Source of the DNA: an uncultured Neomegalonema sp.
Lineage (GTDB): Bacteria; Pseudomonadota; Alphaproteobacteria; Rhodobacterales; Rhodobacteraceae
NCBI GenBank assembly: GCA_937948985.1
Contig: CALFAK010000011.1
Location: 1 to 40,337, forward strand
Length of the DNA stretch: 40,337 nt
Direction of reading: 5' to 3'
The notes below the pieces were generated by a model. It ran no database searches and was not told the DNA's origin. It saw only the letters and a program-made list of their open reading frames with translations. The position numbers were made by a program, and so were the translations under genes. Position 1 is the stretch's first letter; each line of letters starts with the position of its first letter. Of this stretch, positions 17,001-24,839 are shown piece by piece.

Positions 17001-17233
17001 TTGTATTTCACGACAATCACGGCGCGGACCGTATTGACGACTTCCAACACGGTATAGACAGTCTGAAACTTGATGATGCCCTTTGGACGGGCTTGCTGGA
17101 CGCGGCAGAAGTTGTAAGCGCCTATGGCTCTGACACCGTTGACGGAATCCGATTCAATTTCGGCGATGGCAACAGCATCGATCTGATCGGCACAACCCTT
17201 TCGGACATTGTCGAGGACATACTGATCTTTTGA
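14030..17233 (+). CDS. Serralysin-type (M10) RTX metalloprotease with LamG and F5/8C-like domains
   Basis: A 1067-residue protein, probably exported by a type I system. Residues 8-32 are extremely His/Asp-rich and end in CECPECC. The zinc site is HEVGHAIGLSHP (178-189), as in serralysins; the downstream Met-turn reads NLSYW, with Leu215 where Met is usual. RTX-type Gly/Asp repeats occur at about 337-360, 594-642 and 797-987 (GGxGxDxLx form). Between them lie a LamG/concanavalin-like domain (about 369-563) and a discoidin (F5/8 type C)-like domain (about 647-788). The C-terminus (DFQHGIDSLKL to DILIF) resembles the uncleaved type I secretion signal. No Sec signal peptide and no HlyB/HlyD/TolC genes or protease inhibitor gene are nearby. 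Extracellular proteolysis or adhesion to polymers is the likely role. Confidence 0.92.
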   Translation: MIDSTVEHDHEHQHDHDHSDDHIHGCECPECCAADHSPDASSDASGLIGTFADNGKPIWSAYQTANHIARTGHSWANNETDLVVDYSFSDAANIGEGFEVFDAANQDWARYAFDLYAEVSGVTFNEVGATEDADITLKFQEGSTNGGGYWNGSTVAVGHVTWEPETTPGTYAMRLLLHEVGHAIGLSHPGPYNGGGFNYADHADHWNDSRQFTNLSYWSEGETGASFGHMSTLGLHDILATQIEYGINWNTRTGDDVYGWNATTGLESYDFSYRENMAFSIWDGAGEDTLDFSGSTSATELDLREGAFSSTNGQTYNVSIAYGAVIENGIGSNHDDLLIGNGAANTLTGGSGNDVITGGANAAPVASTDPRHFTGIEINADPLTKDEYLAATGIDAFSGTAFTFEMMVDLIRSPRDISSFASYAVAGNSNEFLIEGKNAGTIRILIDGSRYDTGIATATLLDGQPHRLSVSWDSTTGALETYIDGISFNSGIHQQGVTLGTGGTLILGQEQDSVGGNFSTSQILSGTIGDIRIFDSAHSAAEIAEYAFSAPDTAGLLHHWQVANDGSIIDSAGSTALTATGGTTRDTTPALDLTPDNDHLLGGFGNDLIDGGWGDDRLDGGAGNDTLKGGIGDDTLIGGAGQAAFDATTATGTVILTDVFRERMSVSQSTTYRNNENSYGGHQILDDDNTTFNHTLGSDAWVELDMGGSYAIESIILVNRDGWGGRLNGAVVTVLDSTGSVVQTFNPIANAFNGQTITYTLETPTTAAKIRIENTDNFIHLGELDVIGSLSDAGAYDGADRLYGEQGDDSLLGGAGGDILDGGADADILDGREGNDTLFGRTGDDVIKGREGDDVVSGGTGDDSIVGHAGDDLLRGDAGNDRIVGNAGTDRLRGGSGDDSLIGGHDADDLRGQGGADHLFGQSGDDLILGGGGNDTLNGGGGNDALSGHKGNDSLYGSLGNDSLSGSIGNDMLNGGAGDDILTGGRDADVFVFHDNHGADRIDDFQHGIDSLKLDDALWTGLLDAAEVVSAYGSDTVDGIRFNFGDGNSIDLIGTTLSDIVEDILIF
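16421..16990 (+). repeat. RTX nonapeptide-coding repeat array
   Basis: Tandem degenerate units of 27 bp encode calcium-binding GGxGxDxLx nonapeptides (for example GGAGDDILTGG). The array is interrupted by variants with RE, HA or RD in place of GG. It lies inside the protease gene and forms the calcium beta-roll used for folding after type I export. Confidence 0.85.
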
Positions 17234-17262
17234 CGTCAGGCGTCAGATAATCAACGGATATA

Positions 17263-17284
17263 GGGCCTGTCCTCTGACAGGCCC
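17263..17284. terminator. Hairpin between convergent RTX protease and thioredoxin genes
   Basis: GGGCCTGTC (17263-17271) and GACAGGCCC (17276-17284) form a 9-bp GC-rich stem with a CTCT loop. It sits in the 71-bp gap between two converging genes. There is no clear T-run on either strand, so it is a weak or bidirectional terminator candidate. Confidence 0.55.
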
Positions 17285-17304
17285 AAAGCTTCCAACGGGC
17301 AAGG

Positions 17305-17712
17305 TTAACGCGTTAACGCGGCATCCATAAGCCCCCGGATTGCGTCCTTGCTTGTGCCGGCAACCAGACGGCCCAGTTCTTCCTCACCGCGCAGAACCAC
17401 CAGTGTCGAGCGGCGCGGAATGCGCAACTCTTTTGACAGCTCGGATTTGCCGTATTCATCCCAATCCACGTCCACAAACGTGATTTTCTCGGCATAAGAA
17501 GGGTTCGATTTTTTCAAAGACTGAATGACACGCTCCTGCGTCGCGCAGGTGCTGCACCAGCTTGCCTTGAACGTCACAAAGACGCTTTCCCCTTTGGCGA
17601 GACGCTCTTTCACCAGACCCGGTGTGTAGTCCAGCGGCGCGGCGGAGGCGGCGAATGGCGCAAGGGCAACACATGCGGCGGCTGCGGCGCTAAGAAGATT
17701 ACGACGATTCAT
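17305..17712 (-). CDS. Periplasmic thioredoxin-fold protein
   Basis: A 135-residue secreted thiol-disulfide protein. The N-terminus MNRRNLLSAAAAACVALAPF, followed by AASAAP, is a Sec-type signal peptide with an AxA cleavage site near residue 25. The redox motif is WCSTC in FKASWCSTCATQ, and the fold continues with ITFVDVDWDEYG and the cis-Pro loop RIPRRSTLVVL. An AAGGAG RBS precedes the ATG. It follows ccdA by 24 bp on the same strand; CcdA would supply electrons to it from cytoplasmic thioredoxin. The acceptor (cytochrome c maturation or another periplasmic target) cannot be told from the sequence. Confidence 0.88.
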   Translation of the reverse strand: MNRRNLLSAAAAACVALAPFAASAAPLDYTPGLVKERLAKGESVFVTFKASWCSTCATQERVIQSLKKSNPSYAEKITFVDVDWDEYGKSELSKELRIPRRSTLVVLRGEEELGRLVAGTSKDAIRGLMDAALTR

Positions 17713-17736
17713 GGCAGAACTCCTTCGTTGGTAGGG

Positions 17737-18450
17737 TTAGACAGAAACAGATAAATCGATCAGCCAGGTTGGCAGATTTTGAACAGCCCACGCTTCAAAC
17801 ATGTGGTGAACCTTGAAGAGGATGCCGACACCAACCGCGATGAACACGGCGCCCATAGCGGGCCTCGAAACACTGGCAATCCGGCGCATGGCATCCTGAT
17901 TGCGCATCAACAAACCGCGCGCGCCATAGCCGAGACCGAGAATCAGTGTCGAAACACCCACAGCAAACGCCGTCATGATCGCGGTGGCCCAAAGCAGATT
18001 TTCACCTTGGCTTGCGAGGGCAATGGCACCGCCGAGCGTGGGGCCAATGCATGGCGACCAGACAAGACCAAGCAGTAAGCCGCCCAGAAGCTGTCCGTTC
18101 AGCGACTTATTATCAAGCGCATCAATCTGCGCATCAGCTTGCGAGGCCATTCCACTGGTCGCATCCGCAAATCGGGCGGAAAAACGCGGCACCAACAACA
18201 CCGCACCGAACACAACCATCAAGACCGCCCCGGCCTGCGCAATATTTTGCTCGTCCAGACCAACTAAATGACCGAATGCGGCGATTGTGACACCGAAGAA
18301 GATGAATGAAATGCTCATGCCCAGCGCCAGAGCGGCGGGGCCGAGCTTGTTCGCATTCAACGATCCCGCAACGACAATCGGCAGCACGGGTAAAACGCAC
18401 GGATTAATCAGCGTCAGCAGTCCGGCGATATATGCAAGAACCAATTCCAT
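17737..18450 (-). CDS. ccdA: CcdA-family transmembrane thiol-disulfide transporter
   Basis: An inner-membrane protein of about 237 residues that carries reducing equivalents from cytoplasmic thioredoxin to the periplasm. It has the CcdA/DsbD two-halves layout with about six helices, and the paired redox cysteines in INPCVLPVLP and WSPCIGPTLGG. Start ATG 18450 is chosen because MELVLAYIAGLLTLINPC is the normal family N-terminus; upstream in-frame codons from TTG 18498 would add an unlikely leader. It is followed by a periplasmic thioredoxin-fold gene, its probable partner. Confidence 0.9.
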   Translation of the reverse strand: MELVLAYIAGLLTLINPCVLPVLPIVVAGSLNANKLGPAALALGMSISFIFFGVTIAAFGHLVGLDEQNIAQAGAVLMVVFGAVLLVPRFSARFADATSGMASQADAQIDALDNKSLNGQLLGGLLLGLVWSPCIGPTLGGAIALASQGENLLWATAIMTAFAVGVSTLILGLGYGARGLLMRNQDAMRRIASVSRPAMGAVFIAVGVGILFKVHHMFEAWAVQNLPTWLIDLSVSV

Positions 18451-18571
18451 GTTTACCAGCACGCTTGTTGTGAATACGGGAATATAGATAAGGAGCAACC
18501 GTTTAGAAAAAACAGCGATACGGATGACGTCTCATAACGCTTCCGAGAGTGGCGTGTTAGTCCTGATCACT

Positions 18572-19219
18572 CTAATCATTATCCGTCAGGCCCGCTCCTG
18601 CTCCAGCCAGCCGCGACGCTTCGGTCGCAGGGGCATACGTGCGATGTGCGAAATCCGCCAAAATCCGCCAATCCGCATCCGCAACCGCATAGGCTTCCCG
18701 CCCCGGTGCCGACAGATTTTCCTCAGTTGCAGCGACAGGCGCACAGTGAAACGCGGCACCAACCGCTGCCAGCATCCCCGCGTTATCCCCGACCCACAGC
18801 CCCTCAGGCGTGCAAATCGCAGAAAAACCATCCCAGCGCACCGTCACAGGGCCGCCCAACGCCTCAGACGCGCGCCCGGCTTGGGGCAACATCAACAGCG
18901 GCCACGCAACCCGATCCGCCGAAAACCCGGCGTCCTTAGCCATCAACGCCGCACGATCCGCCAACGCCGTGCCCAGTGTCAGGGGGCAAATCGGCTTCTC
19001 CGAACACCACGCACCCGCCGCCTCCGGCGCGGTCAGCTTGCACGCCCGCGCGCTCGAAAACAGCGCCGCCAGCACCTTCGGCCCCGGTAAGCCGTAGGCC
19101 GCCAGCCACCGCGCGGCGCGACCGGCCTCCTCGGCGATGCCCCACTCACAGCCTGCCCCGCGCGCGGCTTTACGGCACTGCGCGTCAATCTCTGCCAGTG
19201 AGTAAACCGTCGTGCTCAT
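18572..19219 (-). CDS. DUF3726 domain-containing protein
   Basis: A 215-residue protein of unknown function. The N-terminus YSLAEIDAQCRKAARGAG continues with WGIAEEAGRAARWLAAYGLPG, which I recognise as the DUF3726 pattern. A cysteine-containing segment WCSEKPICPLTLG and a glycine-rich second half follow; there is no signal peptide or membrane helix. Its ATG (19219) overlaps the stop of the 566-residue protein upstream (ATGA), so the two are translationally coupled and probably act together. The gene ends in GATTAGAGTGA, the same 11-mer that ends the SRAP-fold gene at 27968-27978. Confidence 0.75.
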   Translation of the reverse strand: MSTTVYSLAEIDAQCRKAARGAGCEWGIAEEAGRAARWLAAYGLPGPKVLAALFSSARACKLTAPEAAGAWCSEKPICPLTLGTALADRAALMAKDAGFSADRVAWPLLMLPQAGRASEALGGPVTVRWDGFSAICTPEGLWVGDNAGMLAAVGAAFHCAPVAATEENLSAPGREAYAVADADWRILADFAHRTYAPATEASRLAGAGAGLTDND

Positions 19220-20916
19220 ACCCGCTCCAGCGGCGGATAGGCCCATTCATCATCGGGCGCATCGGCCAGCTCATGCGGGAACGGTGCGTTCTGGAACATA
19301 CAAATCCGCACCCAGCGATCAGAGCGCGGATCAAACCGGTTCGCCCCGAAAAACGCCAGCTTACAGCGCAGCATATCAATCGGCAGCATTTCCGCATCGA
19401 TCAGATTATCGCGGATTTCCGAGTAAGGCCGACCCGCAGCGATCTGTACCCGCCGCACAACGTGGCGATGTTCGGGATGGGCCAGCAGGAAATCCGCCAG
19501 TAACGCACCCGCCTCATAGTCTTCCAATGCGTCCGCCAGCGCACGGATATCGCGCCCGATGGCCAGCGGCTGCTCGTACTCCGCGCCATCCTCAGCATGA
19601 CGCTCACCCAGACGCGGCTCCAGTTTCTCCTCGGAGACATACCAAAACCGCGCGCAGTGAGCCTCTTTCGCGTAATCAACATTCAACGCCCAGCCGTAGC
19701 GTTTGCTCAGATCAGCCCGGAACGCACCGATTTCCTGTGCACCATTGATGCGGAAGCTCTCGTATTCATCGACCTTCATGCCCGCCGCCAAATCGTCGAT
19801 CAGCGCGCCGTGGGGTTCGAGCATCAGCGACACAAGCTGCTCCTGTCCTTCCAAAGACAACACATCTTCGGCCCAGCGATAGAGACGATCCCACGGATAT
19901 TTCCCGCCCAGCGGATGCCCTTCAAGATAGGCTTCCAGCGCGCTCAGATCATTGCGGAGCCGCGCCAGCTTCATGACCTGGATCGGATGCTCCGACCGCC
20001 AGTCCCGCACATTCGCCGCTGCCCGTGCCAACAAATCCGCAAAAACCGCCCGCGCTTCCATACACGCCTCAGGCAGCGCCCGCACCCGCGCCAGTGCCGT
20101 CTCTTTCGCCTCGATCCACGCGTTCAGCAACGCAGGGTGCGTCACCAGAAAAGGTGCCATGCCCAGCCCGGTCGAATTTCCAACCCCGATCCGCCGCCGC
20201 AACGCAGGCTCAATCGCCACCGCATCCGGCCCGCCCTTAATCCGTGCCATATGCTCCACAAGGTCCAGCGTGAACGTGCGGATCAGCCAAACGGTCAGCA
20301 TTTCGATATGAAAAGGCGCGGACATCAGCGGCCTGTCGAGCAGTTTTACCCGATCCGCCGCCCCGAATTTTCCCGACCCGTATACAGCCGTCGTCCGCAT
20401 CAGATAGCCGACGGCTTCAATCTGCTCAGAATCCGGTTGCTCGCCCGCCGCCAGCCGCTCAACCACATGCTGCCACAGCCGGACCGAGCGGTTCGCACGG
20501 GACAATGTCAGCTCATCATCCGAGATCCGCCCCGCTTCCTGCAAGGGCACATTCGCCGCCAACCGATCCACATCGGCCTCCGTCGGCACGCCGTCAAACA
20601 GCGTAAAAGTTGTGTCCCACGCTGTTGCGATCACGCGGTCACTGCGCAGTTCATCAGGCAAGTCATGGGCAAACGCGACCAGCGAATAAGTATGGCGCGG
20701 TCCTTTGGCTTCGTAGACGGCCCGCCCCACACCCTTGTTATCAATATCAAAAACCGTCCGCGCAACGGTCCAACCCTCTGCCTTCAACCGCCGCAACAGC
20801 GTGCGCATAAATGACAATCGCGAGGGATGCGCCGACCCCATCCGCGCCAACCGCATCACGGTATCCGGCGAACGCAGCCCGCCATCGCCGTCCAGTCCCG
20901 TAACCATTTGCGCCAT
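19216..20916 (-). CDS. Conserved-looking protein of unknown function (566 residues)
   Basis: I do not recognise this family. The protein is soluble in appearance, with no signal peptide or membrane helix, and is rich in helix-forming acidic and basic residues. Distinctive stretches include FDIDNKGVGRAVYEAKGPRH near the N-terminus, GIGVGNSTGLGM-like RRRIGVGNSTGLGMAPFLV in the middle, and a C-terminal half with FWYVSEEKLEPRLGER and EQPLAIGRDIRAL. ATG 20916 is chosen because GGGAGCGG lies about 7 bp upstream; ATG 20907 is possible. It is coupled to the DUF3726 gene and diverges from dnaE. Codon use and composition look like the neighbouring core genes, so recent transfer is unlikely. Confidence 0.7.
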   Translation of the reverse strand: MAQMVTGLDGDGGLRSPDTVMRLARMGSAHPSRLSFMRTLLRRLKAEGWTVARTVFDIDNKGVGRAVYEAKGPRHTYSLVAFAHDLPDELRSDRVIATAWDTTFTLFDGVPTEADVDRLAANVPLQEAGRISDDELTLSRANRSVRLWQHVVERLAAGEQPDSEQIEAVGYLMRTTAVYGSGKFGAADRVKLLDRPLMSAPFHIEMLTVWLIRTFTLDLVEHMARIKGGPDAVAIEPALRRRIGVGNSTGLGMAPFLVTHPALLNAWIEAKETALARVRALPEACMEARAVFADLLARAAANVRDWRSEHPIQVMKLARLRNDLSALEAYLEGHPLGGKYPWDRLYRWAEDVLSLEGQEQLVSLMLEPHGALIDDLAAGMKVDEYESFRINGAQEIGAFRADLSKRYGWALNVDYAKEAHCARFWYVSEEKLEPRLGERHAEDGAEYEQPLAIGRDIRALADALEDYEAGALLADFLLAHPEHRHVVRRVQIAAGRPYSEIRDNLIDAEMLPIDMLRCKLAFFGANRFDPRSDRWVRICMFQNAPFPHELADAPDDEWAYPPLERV

Positions 20917-21052
20917 AGTGTACCGCTCCCAAAAACGTCCGCCGCAGCCTTCCACACAATCACCACCGCGCCAATCGCTTTTACCGCCACATCGCCCGCC
21001 CGCAATGATCAATTTGCGCGCTGTTTACACTCATACGCGCCAATACGCGGGG

Positions 21053-21081
21053 CCGGATCATCCGCCTTCGCAGATGATGAC
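21053..21081 (-). repeat. Third copy of the 29-bp GCGAAGG stem-loop repeat
   Basis: It agrees with the copy at 12496-12524 at 26 of 29 positions (hand count) in the same orientation. ATCATC and GATGAT form the outer stem, with CTTC (GAAG on the other strand) as loop and one mismatched pair. It lies 52 bp upstream of dnaE, in the dnaE / unknown-gene divergent region. Confidence 0.7.
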
Positions 21082-21132
21082 ATTGCTGATAATGATCTAT
21101 CACGCCCAACACTCACGCCGGAGAACCACGCC

Positions 21133-24100
21133 ATGACCGAAACGCCCGCCTCCGGCATCACCCCCCGTTTCGTGCATCTCGGCCTGCACTCGCCCTACTC
21201 GATTCTCGAAGGCGCCAATACGATCAAGAAACTGGCGGGCATGTGCCGCGATAACGGGATGCCCGCGCTGGCCATCACCGATACCGACAACCTGTTCGGC
21301 GCGCTGGAATTCGCGGAAACACTGGCTAAAGACGGCATCCAACCCATTATCGGCTGCCAGATTTCCCTGCGCTATGCGGAGGTGAAAACCATCCATGACA
21401 AGCCCGTCCCCCCCGCCCGGATCGGCCTGATCGCACAATCCGAGCAGGGCTACGAAAACCTCATGGGTCTCGTCTCCCGCGCCTATATGGCCACAGATAC
21501 GGGCGCGGTGGTCCACATCACGCTTGACGATCTGGCCGCCTCAAACGAGGGGCTGATCTGCATGACAGGCGGCCCCAACGGCCCGGCGGGGCGGATGATT
21601 CAGCAAAACCATTCCGATGACGCAAACACCCATCTCGACTGGCTGCAATCGGTGTTCAGCGACCGTCTCTATGTCGAAATCCAGCGCCACGGCCCCTTCC
21701 CCGAAGGCGAGCGCCTGACCGCAGCCGAGGCCGCTACCGAACCAGCCTTCCTCGACTGGGCCTACACCAACAACGCCCCCATCGTGGCCAGCAACGACGT
21801 GTATTTCCCCGCCCGCACCATGCACCGCGCCCATGACGCCCTGCTCTGCATCGCCGGAGGGCGCTATATCTCCGAGGATGACCGCCGTCGCGTCACGCCG
21901 GAGCATTACTTCAAAACCACCGACGAAATGGTCGCCCTGTTTGAAGACCTGCCCGAAGCCATCGACACAACGCTGGAAGTCGCCCGCCGCTGCCATTATC
22001 GTCCGCTCCTGCGCGACCCGATCTTGCCGAAATTCGCCGAGGATGAAATCGAGGAACTGCGCCGTCAGTCGCACGCGGGCCTCAAAGAGCGCCTCGCCTT
22101 CGAGCCTCCGGCAGCGGACATTGAAACCTACGAAAAGCGTCTCGATTACGAGCTGGAAGTCATCGAAGGCATGGGCTTCCCCGGCTATTTCCTGATCGTT
22201 GCCGACTTCATCAAATGGGCCAAGGACCAGGACATCCCCGTCGGTCCGGGCCGTGGTTCGGGCGCGGGGTCCGTGGTCGCCTGGGCGCTGACCATCACCG
22301 ACCTCGACCCCCTACGCTACGGCCTGCTGTTCGAGCGCTTCCTCAACCCTGAGCGCGTCTCGATGCCCGATTTCGACATCGACTTTTGCCAGGACCGCCG
22401 CGAGGAGGTCATCCAATACGTCCAACGCAAATACGGCCATGATAAAGTCGCCCAGATCATCACCTTCGGCACGCTGCAATCAAAAGCCGCCGTCCGCGAT
22501 GTGGGCCGCGTGCTGCAAATGCCCTACGGACAGGTGGACCGCCTCGCCAAGATGATCCCGGTCGAGGGCGTCAAACCCGTCTCCATCGTCAAAGCCCGCG
22601 AGCAGGAACCCCGCATCGGCGAGGAAATCGCCAATGACGAATCCGTCGGCACGTTGATGGACATCGGCGAGCAGATCGAGGGGCTTCTCCGCAACGCCTC
22701 CACCCACGCGGCGGGAGTGGTGATCGGCGACCGCCCGCTGGACCAGCTTGTCCCCCTCTACCGCGATCCGCGCTCGGACATGCCCGTGACGCAGTTCAAC
22801 ATGAAATGGGTCGAGCAGGCGGGTCTCGTGAAGTTCGACTTCCTCGGCCTGAAAACCCTCACCGTCCTGCAAGGCGCGGTCAATATCCTCAAATCACGCG
22901 GCATCGAGGTTGATCTCGCACGCATCCCGCTAGATGACGAGAAAACCTACGACCTCTACTCCCGCGCCGACACAATCGGCGTGTTTCAGGTGGAGAGTTC
23001 GGGAATGCGCGACGCCCTGCGCCAGCTGCGCCCGACCTGCATCGAGGACATTGTCGCGCTCGTCGCCCTCTACCGCCCCGGCCCGATGGAAAACATCCCC
23101 AAATACTGCAACGTCAAGAACGGCCGCGAAAAGCGCGAGGGCTTGCACCCCCTGATCGACCCGATCCTTGACGAGACGCAAGGCATCATCGTCTATCAGG
23201 AACAGGTGATGGAGATTGCCCGTAAGATGGCGGGCTATTCGCTGGGCGGGGCCGACCTGCTGCGCCGCGCGATGGGTAAGAAAATTCAGGAGGCAATGGA
23301 CGCCGAGCGCCCCAAATTCCTCGAAGGAGCCAAAGAAAACGGCGTCGACAAGCAAAAAGCCATCGAGGTCTGGAACCTGCTCGACAAATTCGCCAATTAC
23401 GGCTTCAACAAGTCCCACGCCGCCGCCTATGGCTTGGTCAGCTATCAGACCGCCTATCTCAAGGCTAATTACCCCGTCGAATTCATGGCCTCGGTGATGA
23501 ACCTCGATATGCAAAACACAGACAAGCTGGCCGTCTATAAACAAGAGCTTGAGCGCGCGGGCATCACCGTGCTGCCCCCCGATGTGAACCGCTCCGAAGC
23601 GATGTTTACCGTGGAGGAATACACCCCCAACAAAGACGAGGAGGCCAACCCTCTCGCCGTCCGCTACGCCCTCGGCGCGCTGAAAAACGTCGGGCAGGAC
23701 GCCATGTCCGGCATCGCCCGCGAGCGTAAGGAAAACGGCCCCTACAAAGACATTTTCGACGCGATGGCCCGTATCGATCCCAAGCAGATCAACAAACGCG
23801 CCCTCGAAAACCTGATCCGCGCGGGGGCGTTCGACACGATGGAGAAAAACCGGCAAAAGCTGTTCCTCTCCGTCGAGACCCTGCTTTCCTTCGCGCAAGC
23901 CCGCGCCGCCGACCGTGTCAGTGACCAGACCTCGCTGTTCGGCGGGGATGCCGATGCCGTCCCGCCCCCGCGCCTGTCGATGTCCGCCGATTGGCTCACA
24001 GCTGACAAACTGGCGCAGGAACACGCGGCCATCGGCTTTTACCTTTCCGGCCACCCGCTCGACGACTACATGCCCGCGCTGGAGCGCAAACGCTTCGTCA

Positions 24101-24633
24101 CCTTCACCCAGCTTGAGCGCATGGCCGGGGCCGCGCCGACCACGGTGCGCATCGCCGGAACCGTGCTGAACAAGCAAGAGCGCAAATCCGCGCGCGGCAA
24201 CCGCTTTGCCTTCATCCAGATGTCAGACCCCACGGGCCTTTATGAGGTTTCCGCCTTCTCCGAAGTCCTGATCGCTCACCGCGATAAACTGGAGGCCGGC
24301 AACGCCCTCGCCCTGACCGTGGAGGCAACGAAGGAGGGCGACCAACTGCGCATCCGCATGGTCGGCGCACAGCCGATAGACGAGGCCATCGCCGACGCCG
24401 CCGCGACCAGTATGCGGGTCTATGTCTCCGAGCCGGGCGCGTTCAGCTCGATCCAATCCCGCCTCGCCCGCAGCGACAAACATCGCGGCACAGGCCCGAT
24501 CACCGTCGTGATGACCATCCCCGACGAAAATTGCGACGTCGAACTCGCCCTCCCCGGCACGTATGACCTGTCAGGTCCGGTGAAAGCGGCGCTAAAGGCA
24601 GCGCCGGGGGTACTTCATGTGGAGCAGGTTTAG
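21133..24633 (+). CDS. dnaE: DNA polymerase III subunit alpha
   Basis: A 1166-residue replicative polymerase. The PHP domain starts with FVHLGLHSPYSILEGANTIKKL. The C-family palm carries PDFDIDF with catalytic D413 and D415 and a third aspartate, D569, in LVKFDFLGLKTL. Other landmarks are VGPGRGSGAGSVVAW, GFNKSHAAAYG and GVFQVESSGMR. Toward the C-terminus are a helix-hairpin-helix region with YALGALKNVG, SLFGG (beta-clamp-binding-like QTSLFGG) and the OB fold starting TVRIAGTVL. The start at 21133 begins MTETPASGITPRFVHLG; upstream in-frame codons overlap the divergent gene and a repeat, so they are not used. The length is normal for an alphaproteobacterial DnaE1. Confidence 0.97.
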   Translation: MTETPASGITPRFVHLGLHSPYSILEGANTIKKLAGMCRDNGMPALAITDTDNLFGALEFAETLAKDGIQPIIGCQISLRYAEVKTIHDKPVPPARIGLIAQSEQGYENLMGLVSRAYMATDTGAVVHITLDDLAASNEGLICMTGGPNGPAGRMIQQNHSDDANTHLDWLQSVFSDRLYVEIQRHGPFPEGERLTAAEAATEPAFLDWAYTNNAPIVASNDVYFPARTMHRAHDALLCIAGGRYISEDDRRRVTPEHYFKTTDEMVALFEDLPEAIDTTLEVARRCHYRPLLRDPILPKFAEDEIEELRRQSHAGLKERLAFEPPAADIETYEKRLDYELEVIEGMGFPGYFLIVADFIKWAKDQDIPVGPGRGSGAGSVVAWALTITDLDPLRYGLLFERFLNPERVSMPDFDIDFCQDRREEVIQYVQRKYGHDKVAQIITFGTLQSKAAVRDVGRVLQMPYGQVDRLAKMIPVEGVKPVSIVKAREQEPRIGEEIANDESVGTLMDIGEQIEGLLRNASTHAAGVVIGDRPLDQLVPLYRDPRSDMPVTQFNMKWVEQAGLVKFDFLGLKTLTVLQGAVNILKSRGIEVDLARIPLDDEKTYDLYSRADTIGVFQVESSGMRDALRQLRPTCIEDIVALVALYRPGPMENIPKYCNVKNGREKREGLHPLIDPILDETQGIIVYQEQVMEIARKMAGYSLGGADLLRRAMGKKIQEAMDAERPKFLEGAKENGVDKQKAIEVWNLLDKFANYGFNKSHAAAYGLVSYQTAYLKANYPVEFMASVMNLDMQNTDKLAVYKQELERAGITVLPPDVNRSEAMFTVEEYTPNKDEEANPLAVRYALGALKNVGQDAMSGIARERKENGPYKDIFDAMARIDPKQINKRALENLIRAGAFDTMEKNRQKLFLSVETLLSFAQARAADRVSDQTSLFGGDADAVPPPRLSMSADWLTADKLAQEHAAIGFYLSGHPLDDYMPALERKRFVTFTQLERMAGAAPTTVRIAGTVLNKQERKSARGNRFAFIQMSDPTGLYEVSAFSEVLIAHRDKLEAGNALALTVEATKEGDQLRIRMVGAQPIDEAIADAAATSMRVYVSEPGAFSSIQSRLARSDKHRGTGPITVVMTIPDENCDVELALPGTYDLSGPVKAALKAAPGVLHVEQV

Positions 24634-24648
24634 GTGGGCGCACGCGGG

Positions 24649-24831
24649 ACGGGGTTTTAAAAAATCCGACAACGCCGCCAGCGCGTCGTTCTCGCTCATG
24701 TCCTAAATAGACAGGGCTTCGCCCAAGGTCTATTCGAGAACAAAATCCTTGATGCTCTGACCTTTAAGGGCAGCAATAGCTTTGAGCCGTGAATATTCTT
24801 CTGAAGTGACGTCGATTGATAATCTGGGCAT
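24649..24831 (-). pseudogene. Decayed ribbon-helix-helix antitoxin gene
   Basis: From ATG 24831 the frame reads MPRLSIDVTSEEYSRLKAIA and continues ALKGQSIKDFVLE, the N-terminus of RelB/ParD-type ribbon-helix-helix antitoxins. It then hits TAG at 24730-24732. The same frame continues TLGEALSI, a second TAG (24703-24705), then SENDALAALSDFLKPR, which suits the C-terminal part of such antitoxins. Two in-frame nonsense codons and no cognate toxin (dnaE occupies the place where it would lie) mark it as a remnant. Confidence 0.75.
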
Positions 24832-24839
24832 ATTTTTAC

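Noticed and set aside
20917-21012. 32-residue N-terminal extension of the 566-residue protein
   Set aside because: Gly/Cys-rich sequence without a good RBS, whereas ATG 20916 has GGGAGCGG upstream.
20827-21132. In-frame upstream extension of dnaE
   Set aside because: It runs through the start of the divergent gene and the 29-bp repeat. The DnaE N-terminus (FVHLGLHS) is a few residues after ATG 21133.
22930-24177. 415-codon minus-strand open frame inside dnaE
   Set aside because: Antisense shadow of a well-supported polymerase gene; no family motifs or RBS.
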